Positions 43,625 through 51,912 of a stretch of 64,000 bases of DNA are shown here, piece after piece. Numbering within the stretch: the stretch's first letter is position 1; each line of letters begins with the position of its first letter. Made by a program: the position numbers and the translations under genes. The notes beneath the pieces were generated by a model, which was not told the origin of the DNA, did no database searches, and worked only from the letters and a program-made list of their open reading frames with translations. Origin of the DNA: Stappia sp. 28M-7 (lineage in GTDB: Bacteria > Pseudomonadota > Alphaproteobacteria > Rhizobiales > Stappiaceae); contig NZ_JACMIA010000001.1 in NCBI RefSeq assembly GCF_014252955.1, forward strand, positions 62,001-126,000. The letters run 5' to 3'.

Positions 43625-44449
43625 ATGAAGATTGCTTTGCTTGGCGCCGGCGGAAAGATGGGCGTGCGTCTTGCCACCAACCTCAAGGGCTCGCGCTACG
43701 AGGTTGCGCATGTGGAGATCGGCGAGGCCGGGCGTGCCCGCCTGCGCGAGACCCTCGGCGTCGAATGCGTCGACATGGATGCCGCCCTTGCCGGGGCCGG
43801 TGCCGTCATTCTCGCCGTGCCGGACACGGCGATCCAGGCGGTCGCTTCGACCGTCGTGCCGAAGCTCGACCCGGGCACGCTGGTGATGGCGCTGGACGCT
43901 GCCGCGCCCTTCGCCGGCCATTTCCCGGAGCGCGCGGACGTCACCTATTTCGTCTCCCATCCCTGTCATCCGCCGATCTTCAACGACGAGACCGAGATGG
44001 CCGCCAAGCGCGACTATTTCGGCGGTGTTGCCGCCAAGCAGGCCATCGTCAGCGCCCTGATGCAGGGGCCGGAAGAGCACTACGCGGTCGGCGAGGAGAT
44101 CGCCCGCACCATCTACGGCCCGATCCTGCGCTCGCATCGGGTCACGGTCGAGCAGATGGCGCTGCTCGAGCCCGGCCTGTCGGAGACGGTCTGCGCCACG
44201 CTGCTCGTCGTCATGAAGGAAGCGATGGACGAGGTCGTCTCGCGCGGCGTCGATCCGGTCGCGGCCCGCGACTTCCTGCTGGGCCATCTCAACATCCTCG
44301 GCGCCGTTGTCATGGGCGAGGTGCAGGGTGCGTTCTCGGACGCCTGCAACAAGGCTATCGCCAACGGCAAGCCGCGTCTGATGCGCGACGACTGGCGCGG
44401 CGTCTTCGATCCGCAGGAAATCACCGAGAGCATCCGCGCCATCACCTGA
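43625..44449 (+). CDS. apnO: D-apionate oxidoisomerase (phosphogluconate dehydrogenase-like fold)
   Basis: This 274-residue NAD-binding protein begins with KIALLGAGGKMGVRLATNL (Rossmann GxGGxMG) and has VSHPCHPPIFNDETEMAAKRDYFGGVAAKQ (about 113-143) and a helical C-terminal domain related to 6-phosphogluconate dehydrogenase. This combination matches the enzyme reported to oxidise and rearrange D-apionate to 3-oxo-isoapionate by hydroxymethyl migration. GGAGG precedes the ATG at 43625. Divergent kinase and RuBisCO-like genes supply the following steps. Confidence rests on family memory plus gene context, not on alignment. Confidence 0.78.
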   Translation: MKIALLGAGGKMGVRLATNLKGSRYEVAHVEIGEAGRARLRETLGVECVDMDAALAGAGAVILAVPDTAIQAVASTVVPKLDPGTLVMALDAAAPFAGHFPERADVTYFVSHPCHPPIFNDETEMAAKRDYFGGVAAKQAIVSALMQGPEEHYAVGEEIARTIYGPILRSHRVTVEQMALLEPGLSETVCATLLVVMKEAMDEVVSRGVDPVAARDFLLGHLNILGAVVMGEVQGAFSDACNKAIANGKPRLMRDDWRGVFDPQEITESIRAIT

Positions 44450-44540
44450 TGGCGTTCGGGACCACGTTTGCGGCTGCCATATAGGCAGCCGCACTCCAGC
44501 ATTGCTATAGGAGGGAACCATCCGGGGCGAGGGAGCTGGA

Positions 44541-45275
44541 ATGCGCAAGCGCGGCACGAAAACGGACGAGGGCGACAAGATCGTCAGGCGGAAGCTGTCG
44601 GACCAGGTGCTCGAACGGCTGCTGGAGATGATCACCCGCCGCGAGGTCCTGCCTGGCGAGCTGATGCCGTCCGAACGCGACCTGATGGAGCGGTTCGGAG
44701 TCGGCCGGCCGGCGGTGCGCGAGGCGCTGCAATCCCTCGACACGATGGGCCTCATCAGCATTTCCCACGGCGAGCGTGCCCGGGTGAGCGCGCTGACCGC
44801 GGACACGGTGATCCGGCAGATCGACGGGGTGGCGCGGCTGATGCTGTCCGCCTCGCCGGACAATCTGGAACACCTGAAGCAGGCGCGCCGCTTCTTCGAG
44901 ATGGGCATGGTGCGTCTTGCCGCGGCCAATGCTACGGCTGCCGACATCGCCGAGCTGCGCCGCCTCGTCGACCGCCAGCGCGAAGCCCTGAGCGATGCCG
45001 AAGCCTTCATCGCCGCCGACATCGCCTTCCACCGGAAGATCGCCTCCCTGTCGGGCAATCCGATCTTCGCCGCCGTCGGCGATGCCATGCTGACCTGGCT
45101 GTTCAACTACCATTCGGAGCTGCTGCTGTGGTCCGGCGGTGAGACCAAGACACTGGCCGAGCACGCGGTGATCGTCGACCGGCTGGCCACGGGCGACGAG
45201 GAGGGGGCTGCCGCGGCCATGGGAAGCCATCTCGATCGCAGCGATCTGCTTTATCAGCATCGCGAGGATGCCTGA
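44541..45275 (+). CDS. GntR-family regulator, FadR/FCD type
   Basis: This 244-residue protein has an N-terminal winged helix (about 20-85, with LMPSERDLMERFGVGRPAVREALQSLDTMGLI) and an FCD effector domain with metal-ligand histidines (FIAADIAFHRKIASLSGNPIF, then HLDRSDL near the C-terminus). It lies 91 bp after apnO and 91 bp before the tartrate-dehydrogenase-like gene. It is one of two GntR proteins that could bind the shared elements at 45288 and 48954; an acid-sugar effector is likely but inferred. Confidence 0.88.
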   Translation: MRKRGTKTDEGDKIVRRKLSDQVLERLLEMITRREVLPGELMPSERDLMERFGVGRPAVREALQSLDTMGLISISHGERARVSALTADTVIRQIDGVARLMLSASPDNLEHLKQARRFFEMGMVRLAAANATAADIAELRRLVDRQREALSDAEAFIAADIAFHRKIASLSGNPIFAAVGDAMLTWLFNYHSELLLWSGGETKTLAEHAVIVDRLATGDEEGAAAAMGSHLDRSDLLYQHREDA

Positions 45276-45287
45276 GGCGGTTTGCAG

Positions 45288-45330
45288 AGTTGTAAACTGA
45301 ATTGACTCATCTGGCGCTTTGCCTCATGTT
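45288..45330 (+). promoter_or_regulatory. Promoter with AGTTGTAAA-N5-TTGACT element
   Basis: AGTTGTAAACT (45288-45298, arms AGTT/AACT) is followed after a fixed distance by TTGACT (45302-45307), a good -35; a -10 candidate CATGTT is at 45325. The same bipartite element, AGTTGTAAA then five bases then TTGACT, occurs at 48954-48973 in front of the TRAP operon. Confidence 0.6.
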
Positions 45331-45366
45331 CGCCGCCGGAAATAAAGACGTCTCGGGAGGTGCTCC

Positions 45367-46428
45367 ATGGGCAGGAATTACGATATTGCGGTGATTGCAG
45401 GCGACGGCATCGGCAAGGAGGTCGTGCCGGAAGGTCAGCGGGTGGTGGAGGCGGCCGCACGGCGCTTCGGCTTCTCGATCGACTGGAAGGAGCACGACTG
45501 GAGCTGCGACTACTACGCCCGCCACGGGCGGATGATGCCGGAAGACGGCGTCGAGCAGGTGCGCGGTGCCGATGCGATCTTCCTCGGTGCGGTCGGCTGG
45601 CCGAACGTGCCGGATCATATCTCCACCTGGGATCTGATCCTGCGCCTGCGCCGCGAGCTCAACCTCTATGTCGCGCTGCGTCCGGCCCGTCTGCTCAAGG
45701 GCATCACCTCGCCGCTCGCCGGCCGCGATGCCAAGGACATCGACTTCGTCATCGTGCGCGAGAACTCGGAAGGCGAGTATTCCTCCGCCGGCGGCATTCT
45801 CTACCAGGGCACGCCGGAAGAGCTGGTGATCCAGGAGTCGGTGTTCTCCCGCCGTGCTACCGACCGGATCCTGCGTTACGCGTTCGAGCTGGCGCGCACC
45901 CGCCGCAACAAGGTCTCGCTGGCCACCAAGTCGAACGGCATCAAGATCGCCATGCCCTATTGGGACGAGCGGTTCGCGGCGGTCGCGGCCGAGTACCCCG
46001 ACGTCGAGGCGAACAAGTTCCACATCGACATCCTGACGGCGCATTTCGTCAATCATCCTGACTGGTTCGACGTCGTCGTCGGCTCGAACCTGTTCGGCGA
46101 TATCCTGTCCGATCTCGGCCCGGCGGTCGCCGGCAGCATCGGCATTGCGCCGTCCGGCAATATCGACCCGACCCGCACCAATCCCTCGATGTTCGAGCCG
46201 GTGCACGGTTCGGCGCCGGACATCGCCGGCCAGGGCATCGCCAATCCCATCGGCCAGATCTGGGCCGGCGCCATGATGCTGGAGCATCTCGGCGAGCTGG
46301 AGGCTGCCCGCGCCATCGAGACCGCGATCGAGACGGTGCTCTCGCAGGGCGGCCCGCGCACCCGCGATCTCGGCGGCAGCGCCGGCACCATCGAGGCCGG
46401 CAAGGCCATCGCCGACGCGCTCGCCTGA
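45367..46428 (+). CDS. Tartrate/D-malate dehydrogenase-type decarboxylating dehydrogenase
   Basis: This 353-residue enzyme belongs to the isocitrate/isopropylmalate dehydrogenase family. N-terminal IAVIAGDGIGKEVVPEG, the substrate-loop FVIVRENSEGEYSSAGG (about 134-150), catalytic Lys in SLATKSNGIKIAM (about 190) and HGSAPDIAGQGIANPIGQIWAGAMML (about 280-305) are present. The REnSEGEYS loop fits the tartrate dehydrogenase/D-malate branch rather than LeuB. GGGAGG precedes the ATG. It probably oxidises a hydroxy-acid such as tartrate, D-malate or a related sugar acid taken up by the TRAP system downstream. Confidence 0.85.
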   Translation: MGRNYDIAVIAGDGIGKEVVPEGQRVVEAAARRFGFSIDWKEHDWSCDYYARHGRMMPEDGVEQVRGADAIFLGAVGWPNVPDHISTWDLILRLRRELNLYVALRPARLLKGITSPLAGRDAKDIDFVIVRENSEGEYSSAGGILYQGTPEELVIQESVFSRRATDRILRYAFELARTRRNKVSLATKSNGIKIAMPYWDERFAAVAAEYPDVEANKFHIDILTAHFVNHPDWFDVVVGSNLFGDILSDLGPAVAGSIGIAPSGNIDPTRTNPSMFEPVHGSAPDIAGQGIANPIGQIWAGAMMLEHLGELEAARAIETAIETVLSQGGPRTRDLGGSAGTIEAGKAIADALA

Positions 46429-46444
46429 TCCATCGACAGACCCG

Positions 46445-46463
46445 GCCGGCGGTCTCCGCCGGC
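46445..46463 (+). other. Short GC-rich hairpin between two genes
   Basis: GCCGGCGG (46445-46452), loop TCT, CCGCCGGC (46456-46463), followed by a weak pyrimidine run. It may reduce read-through from the dehydrogenase into the aldehyde dehydrogenase gene. Confidence 0.45.
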
Positions 46464-46505
46464 TGGCCCTTCTTCCCGTTTCCAGTCACTTTCAGGAGCA
46501 AAGAG

Positions 46506-47963
46506 ATGCTCGACAGGACATCCATCACGGCCTTCGGCCATATCATCAACGGCAAGGTCGTCGATCGCGCGGAAAACGGCGGCATCGACGTCGTGGATCC
46601 GGCGGACGGCCGGGTCTTCGCCCGTCTGCCGCGCGGCGGCGCGGCCGAGGTCGACCGGGCGGTCGAAGCGGCGCGCGCCGCATTCGAGGGCGAATGGGGC
46701 GCCAAGAGCGCTCTGGAGCGTGGCCGCATCCTGATGCGCTTTTCCGCGCTGATCCTCGAGCATGCCGAGGAACTGGCCGAGCTGGAGTGCCTCGACACCG
46801 GCAAGCCGCTGACCCAGGCGCGCAACGACATCACCGCCACGGCCCGCTACTTCGAGTATTACGGCTCGGCCGCCGACAAGCATCACGGCGAAACCATCCC
46901 CTATTCCAAGGGCATGACCGTCCTGGCGCTGCGCGTGCCCCATGGCGTCACCGGCCACATCATCCCGTGGAACTACCCCTCGCAGATCTTCGGCCGCTCG
47001 GTCGGCGGCGCGCTGGCGGCAGGCAATGCCTGCGTCGTCAAGCCGGCGGAGGACGCCTGCCTGACGCCGCTGCGCCTCGCCGAACTGGCGCTCGAAGCCG
47101 GCCTTCCGGCCGGTGCGCTCAACATCGTCTGCGGCTTCGGCATGGAGGCGGGCGCCGCGCTCGCCGGCCATACCGGCATCAACCACATCTCCTTCACCGG
47201 CTCGCCCCAGACGGGCACTGCCGTAGCGAAGGCGGCGGCGGAAAACCACGTGCCCGTCACGCTGGAACTGGGCGGAAAGTCGCCGCAGGTCCTATTCGCC
47301 GATGCGAATCTCGACGAGGCGCTGCCGGTCGTCGTCAACGCCATCGTGCAGAACGCCGGCCAGACCTGCGCTGCCGGCAGCCGCGTTCTCATCGAGCGGT
47401 CGATCTATCCGGAAGTGATGAAGCGGCTCGCCGAGCGCTTTGCTGCGCTGAAGGTCGGCCCGGGCATCGACGACCCGGATTGCGGTCCCATCGTCAGCGC
47501 CCGCCAGCTGCGCCGGGTCACCGAGCTCGTCGAGGCGGCGCTTGCCGACGGCGCGCGGGTTGTCGCTCAGGCGCAGAAGAACGCCGATGCCCCGGACGGC
47601 GGCTACTACTTCCCGCCGATGCTGCTGGACGGTGCGGCTCCCGACAGCCGTCTTGCCTGTGACGAGATCTTCGGTCCCGTCCTTGCGGCCTTCCCCTTCG
47701 ACGACGAGGCCGAGGCGATTCGCCTTGCCAACGGCACGCCCTACGGGCTCACAGCCTCCGTCTGGACCCAGGATGGCGGCCGGCAGATGCGCTGCGCCCA
47801 CGCCATCGAGGCGGGCCAGGTCTTCATCAACAACTACGGCGCCGGCGGCGGCATCGAGCTGCCTTTCGGCGGCATGAAGCGCTCCGGCTACGGCCGCGAG
47901 AAGGCGTTCGAGGGCATGGTCAGCTTCACCACCATCAAGACGGTGGTTCTCAAGCACGGCTGA
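46506..47963 (+). CDS. NAD(P)-dependent aldehyde dehydrogenase
   Basis: This 485-residue enzyme oxidises an aldehyde to the acid. It has the Rossmann segment with FTGSPQTG (about 229-236), the general-base glutamate in VTLELGGKSPQ (about 258) and the catalytic cysteine in NAGQTCAAGSR (about 293); C-terminal IELPFGGMKRSGYGREK fits. It is the last gene before a strong terminator. A role with glycolaldehyde, a malonate-type semialdehyde or an apiose-derived aldehyde is possible; the sequence does not decide. Confidence 0.9.
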   Translation: MLDRTSITAFGHIINGKVVDRAENGGIDVVDPADGRVFARLPRGGAAEVDRAVEAARAAFEGEWGAKSALERGRILMRFSALILEHAEELAELECLDTGKPLTQARNDITATARYFEYYGSAADKHHGETIPYSKGMTVLALRVPHGVTGHIIPWNYPSQIFGRSVGGALAAGNACVVKPAEDACLTPLRLAELALEAGLPAGALNIVCGFGMEAGAALAGHTGINHISFTGSPQTGTAVAKAAAENHVPVTLELGGKSPQVLFADANLDEALPVVVNAIVQNAGQTCAAGSRVLIERSIYPEVMKRLAERFAALKVGPGIDDPDCGPIVSARQLRRVTELVEAALADGARVVAQAQKNADAPDGGYYFPPMLLDGAAPDSRLACDEIFGPVLAAFPFDDEAEAIRLANGTPYGLTASVWTQDGGRQMRCAHAIEAGQVFINNYGAGGGIELPFGGMKRSGYGREKAFEGMVSFTTIKTVVLKHG

Positions 47964-47989
47964 GCCGCGGACATCGCAACGAGATCGTG

Positions 47990-48024
47990 CGGGCGGGACC
48001 TTCGGGTTCCGCCCGTTTCGTTTT
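47990..48024 (+). terminator. UUCG-capped Rho-independent terminator
   Basis: An 11-bp stem (47990-48000 with 48005-48015, one G-U pair) is closed by a TTCG tetraloop and followed by TTTCGTTTT. It ends the apnO-to-aldehyde-dehydrogenase unit and lies before the convergent GntR gene. Confidence 0.85.
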
Positions 48025-48054
48025 GCGGGCCGGGTTCGGGCGATCGGAAGAGGG

Positions 48055-48828
48055 CTAGAAGCCGGGGCGGCTGTTCATCATGCGCGTGCGGGCATGCTCG
48101 ATGTGATTGCGCATCGCGCGCTTGGCCTTGGTCGCCGCGCCCGCCTCGATGTGGCGGAAGATTTCCTCGTGCTCGGCCTGCACCGCCTCGGCGCGCACCA
48201 GCGGCTGGAACTTCACCAGGAAGCGCATCAGGGTCACCGAGCGGGAGACGTCATATTCCAGCGATTTCAGTGTCTTGACGATGCGCGGATTGCAGGTGGC
48301 GATGGCCACCGCCTCGTGGAACGCATAGTCGTGATAATGCATGATCGCGTTGGTGTGCATCGCCTCGGAAAAGCGGTCGAGCGCCTCGCGCAGCCGCTCG
48401 ATATCCGCCGGTCCGCGCCGCTTCGCGGCGAGATAGGCCGCCTGCGGCTCGACGATCAGACGTAGCTCTATGCCGTTCAGCATGTCGCCGATGCGCTCGA
48501 GCGCATCGCGGTCGTCGTCGCCTCCGCTGGTCCGCTCGCGGCTGGCGCCGAGCGCGTTCTGCACGTAGTTGCCCGAGCCGCGCACCGAGGAAATCAGCCC
48601 GTCCTCGCGCAGCTTGTCGAGCGCCTCGCGCAGTACGGGGCGGGACACGTCGAACTCGCCGGCGAGCACGTTTTCGGAAGGCAGCTTGGTGCCGGCGGTG
48701 ATCATGCCGGTGACGATGGCGTGGAACAGGTTCTCGTAGATCCGGTCGGCCAGCCGCTCGGCTTTGCTCTGCTGAAGGTCGGCGAAGGAAAAGTCCGCCG
48801 ACCGCGATGTCGGTGCGGCCTTGTCCAT
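48055..48828 (-). CDS. GntR-family regulator, FadR/FCD type
   Basis: This 257-residue protein has a winged helix (about 25-90, with LPSENVLAGEFDVSRPVLREALDKLREDGLI) and an FCD domain (about 105-245) with the metal-ligand pattern in YHDYAFHEAVAIATCNPRIV and HIEHARTRM. It is divergent from the TRAP operon with a 206-bp gap that carries a 13-bp motif shared with the apnO/RuBisCO-like control region. It probably regulates the TRAP-tetronate operon and itself. Confidence 0.9.
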   Translation of the reverse strand: MDKAAPTSRSADFSFADLQQSKAERLADRIYENLFHAIVTGMITAGTKLPSENVLAGEFDVSRPVLREALDKLREDGLISSVRGSGNYVQNALGASRERTSGGDDDRDALERIGDMLNGIELRLIVEPQAAYLAAKRRGPADIERLREALDRFSEAMHTNAIMHYHDYAFHEAVAIATCNPRIVKTLKSLEYDVSRSVTLMRFLVKFQPLVRAEAVQAEHEEIFRHIEAGAATKAKRAMRNHIEHARTRMMNSRPGF

Positions 48829-48933
48829 GTCTCGACTTATTGGTCAAACCTGCCGTGCGGTCAACATCGGCGCGTTAAAGTTGCGGATTGCCCAAACTGC
48901 TATGTTCGGGTGCTTCGGGCAAATCGAAGTGAT

Positions 48934-48973
48934 CATCATACCAGTTACAGAGAAGTTGTAAAACGTGTTGACT
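48934..48973. promoter_or_regulatory. Divergent control region of GntR and TRAP operon with two shared elements
   Basis: CATCATACCAGTT (48934-48946) is identical to 43561-43573. On the minus strand it gives TTTTAC-N17-TATGAT with an extended TGG before the -10, a fair promoter for the GntR gene. AGTTGTAAA-N5-TTGACT (48954-48973) is identical in its fixed bases to the element at 45288, and would be the -35 region of the TRAP operon. Confidence 0.6.
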
Positions 48974-49034
48974 GGATGGGCGATCGCCTCCAAACTCCGC
49001 CCCCGGTGCAGGAGACACCAGGGAGGATATCGCT

Positions 49035-50018
49035 ATGTTTCGTTTCCGCAGTTTGACAGTTGTGTCCGCCGTCGCCCTTTCGGTTGCGATGAGCGGCAGC
49101 GCGTTTGCGCAGACCGTTCTCAATTTCGCGCATTCCACGGCGCAGAATTCTCACTACAGCATGGGCGTCCAGGCCTTCGGCAAGAAGCTCTCCGAGCTCA
49201 GCGGCGGCAAGTTCGAGATCCGTGAGCAGGCTGCCGGCGCGCTCGGCGGCGAGCGCGACGTGATCGAGGGTCTGCAGATCGGCTCGGTCGAGCTGACCGT
49301 GTCCTCGACCGGCCCGCTCGGCAACTTCGTTCCCGAGGCGCTCGTTCTCGACCTGCCGTTCCTGTTCAAGGACTATGCGGCCGCGCGCAGCATCCTCGAT
49401 GGCGAGATCGGCCAGGAGCTGCTCGACAAGGTTAGCGAGAACAATCTCGTCGCCCTCGCCTGGACCGAGAACGGCTTCCGCCATGTCACCAACTCCAGCC
49501 GTCCGATCAACACTCCGGCCGACCTCGAAGGCCTGAAGATCCGCACCATGGAGAACCCGGTGCACATGGAAGCCTTCCGTGCCGCCGGCGCTTCGCCGAC
49601 GCCGATGGCCTTCCCGGAGGTCTTCGCCGCACTCCAGCAGAACGTCATCGACGGCCAGGAAAACCCGATCCCGGTGATCACCGCCTCGAAGTTCTGGGAA
49701 GTGCAGAGCAACCTGACCCTGACCGGCCACGTCTACTCTCCGGCCATCATTCTCGCTTCGCCGAGCCTGTGGGACGGCCTCTCCGACGAGGAGAAGGGCT
49801 GGTTCCGCGAGGCTGCCAAGGTTGCCGTCGAGGCGACCCGCGCCAAGGTCGAGTCGGATGAGGCCAACGGTGTCGAGCTGCTGCGCAAGAACGGCATGAA
49901 CGTGGTGGAGAATGTCGACAAGGCTGCCTTCCAGAAGGCCGTCGCCCCCGCCTATGACACCTTCAAGGCGAAGTACGGCGATGAGATGCTGAAGCGCATC
50001 CAGGCCGCCCAGCAGTAA
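49035..50018 (+). CDS. dctP: TRAP transporter solute-binding protein, DctP family
   Basis: This 327-residue periplasmic protein has a Sec signal peptide (residues 1-25, cleavage after AFA) and the DctP fold: LNFAHSTAQNSHYSMGVQAFGKKLSELSGGK and DLEGLKIRTMENPVHMEAF (about 157-175), whose arginine binds the carboxylate of the ligand in this family. The ligand is therefore an organic or sugar acid. With erythronate/threonate genes in the same operon, a tetronate is the most likely cargo. GGGAGG precedes the ATG. Confidence 0.92.
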   Translation: MFRFRSLTVVSAVALSVAMSGSAFAQTVLNFAHSTAQNSHYSMGVQAFGKKLSELSGGKFEIREQAAGALGGERDVIEGLQIGSVELTVSSTGPLGNFVPEALVLDLPFLFKDYAAARSILDGEIGQELLDKVSENNLVALAWTENGFRHVTNSSRPINTPADLEGLKIRTMENPVHMEAFRAAGASPTPMAFPEVFAALQQNVIDGQENPIPVITASKFWEVQSNLTLTGHVYSPAIILASPSLWDGLSDEEKGWFREAAKVAVEATRAKVESDEANGVELLRKNGMNVVENVDKAAFQKAVAPAYDTFKAKYGDEMLKRIQAAQQ

Positions 50019-50088
50019 GGCCCTCCCAGGCCTCGCCCTCCGAAGTCCCGGGGTGGCCGTACGCGGCCGCCCCGGCAGGAGTTCGATC

Positions 50089-50607
50089 ATGCAATGGTTC
50101 TTCGCCGTCGAGCGCCGGGTCACCCGTGTCGCTCTCGAGCTGTCCATCGTCGCGCTGGCGGTGATCGTCGCTCTCACCTTCTATCAGGTCGTGACACGCT
50201 TCGTGTTCGGGCATCCTTCCGCCTGGTCGGAAGTGGCAGCCCGTTCGGCGATGATGTGGATGGTCTTCCTCGGCCTTGCCGCCGCGTTCCGCCAGGGCGC
50301 GATGATCGCCGTCGATTTCCTGATCGATGTCGGGCCGAAGCCGTTGCGGCAGGTCTTGACCATCGTCATCGCCATCGCCTCGCTGACGTTCCTCGCCATG
50401 CTGATCTGGTACGGCACGGCCATGGCCCTGCGCGTGCAGCGGCAGAACCTTGCCGGCCTTGAGATCAGCATCGCCTGGGTCTATGCGGCATTGCCGGCCG
50501 GTGCGCTGCTGGCCGTACCCGGAGTGATCGCCCGGACCATCGTCAGCTTCACCGGCCAGGACGATGTGCGCTCCGACGACCTGAAGGATGTGGAGGGCCA
50601 GGTATGA
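50089..50607 (+). CDS. dctQ: TRAP transporter small permease, DctQ
   Basis: This 172-residue inner-membrane protein has four transmembrane segments, with the family feature YQVVTRFVFGHPSAWSEVAARSAMMWMVFLGLAAAFRQGAMIAVDFL (about 37-84). It is 70 bp after dctP and overlaps dctM by 4 bp. It partners the large subunit in the tripartite transporter. Confidence 0.9.
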   Translation: MQWFFAVERRVTRVALELSIVALAVIVALTFYQVVTRFVFGHPSAWSEVAARSAMMWMVFLGLAAAFRQGAMIAVDFLIDVGPKPLRQVLTIVIAIASLTFLAMLIWYGTAMALRVQRQNLAGLEISIAWVYAALPAGALLAVPGVIARTIVSFTGQDDVRSDDLKDVEGQV

Positions 50608-51881
50608 ACGCGGCTCTGGCCTTTTCGCTGCTGATTCTCTTTGCCGCCGCCGTTCCCATCGGCGTGTCGCTGGTTCTGGCCAGCGCCTTCGGCATCCAGT
50701 TCTTCTCGACGGTGCCGCTGCTGCTTGCCGTGCAGCGCATCTTCGCCAGCCTCGACTCCTTCCCGCTGCTGGCTGTTCCGCTGTTCATCCTGTCGGGCAA
50801 CCTGATGGCGGCCGCCGGCATATCCGAGCGTCTGGTGGAGCTGGCCAAGTCGATGGTCGGCGGCATCCAGGGCGGCCTTGCCTGCACCTGCGTCGTCACC
50901 TGCATGATCTTCGCCTCGGTCTCCGGCTCCTCGGTTGCCACGACCTTCGCGATCGGCGTCATTCTCATTCCGGCCATGGTGCGCCATGGCTATCCGGTCG
51001 GCACCGCTGCCGCCATCCAGGCCTCCTCGGCCGAGCTCGGCGTGCTGATCCCGCCGTCGATCCCGCTCATCCTCTATGGCGTTGCGACGGAAACCTCCAT
51101 CGGCCAGCTGTTCCTGGCCGGCATCGGCCCCGGCATCCTGGTTGCCAGTGCTCTCTTCATCTACCTGATCATCCTGTGCCGGGTGAAGGGCTACGGCAAG
51201 ATGGACGGCGACGGGCGCAAGCCCTTCTTCGAGGCCTTGGTGCATGCCTTCTGGGCGCTGCTCATGCCGGTGATCGTGCTCGGCGGCATCTATGGCGGCA
51301 TCTTCACGCCGACCGAGGCGTCCTCCATCGCGGTCGTCTATGCGCTGTTCGTCGGCCTCTTCGTCTATCGCTCGCTGACATTCGCCAAGATCTACACGGC
51401 GTTGCGCACCTCGGCGATCTCCAGCACGGTGATCATGATCATCATCGCCGGCGCGGGCCTGTTCTCGTTCCTCGTCACCCGTTCGGGCCTGCCGGCGATC
51501 ATCGCCGAATGGGTGCAGCAGGTGTTCACCGACCGCATCAGCTTCCTGATGGCAGTGAACGTCTTCCTCTTCATCGTCGGCATGTTTGTCGAGACCTCGG
51601 CAGCCATCCTGGTGCTCGCGCCGCTCCTGGCGCCGATCGCCATCGCCTATGGCGTCGATCCGGTGCATTTCGGCCTGATCATCGTGGTCAACCTGGCGCT
51701 TGGCATGTTCACGCCGCCGGTCGGGGTCAACCTCTTCGCCGCCTGTGCGGTGGCAAAGATATCCATCCAGAAGATCATCCCGGCCCTGGTGCCGATGGTT
51801 CTGGTGGTGATGGGCTGCGTGCTGCTGGTGACGTACGTGCCGTTCATCTCGCTCGGCCTCGTCGAGCTGTTCTACAGGTAG
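50604..51881 (+). CDS. dctM: TRAP transporter large permease, DctM
   Basis: This 425-residue protein has about twelve hydrophobic segments. Family motifs include PLFILSGNLMAAAGIS (about 57-72), ASVSGSSVATTFAIG (about 105-119), ASSAELGVLIPPSIPLILYG and NLALGMFTPPVGVNLFAA near residue 370. It forms the Na+-driven translocation channel. Its stop is 31 bp before the SDR gene, so transporter and enzymes are one operon. Confidence 0.93.
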   Translation: MNAALAFSLLILFAAAVPIGVSLVLASAFGIQFFSTVPLLLAVQRIFASLDSFPLLAVPLFILSGNLMAAAGISERLVELAKSMVGGIQGGLACTCVVTCMIFASVSGSSVATTFAIGVILIPAMVRHGYPVGTAAAIQASSAELGVLIPPSIPLILYGVATETSIGQLFLAGIGPGILVASALFIYLIILCRVKGYGKMDGDGRKPFFEALVHAFWALLMPVIVLGGIYGGIFTPTEASSIAVVYALFVGLFVYRSLTFAKIYTALRTSAISSTVIMIIIAGAGLFSFLVTRSGLPAIIAEWVQQVFTDRISFLMAVNVFLFIVGMFVETSAAILVLAPLLAPIAIAYGVDPVHFGLIIVVNLALGMFTPPVGVNLFAACAVAKISIQKIIPALVPMVLVVMGCVLLVTYVPFISLGLVELFYR

Positions 51882-51912
51882 CGATGGCGCTGCCTTTTTT
51901 CGGGAGACTGCA

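Noticed and set aside
45367-46428. leuB (3-isopropylmalate dehydrogenase)
   Set aside because: No other leucine genes are present and the substrate loop fits the tartrate/D-malate dehydrogenase branch.
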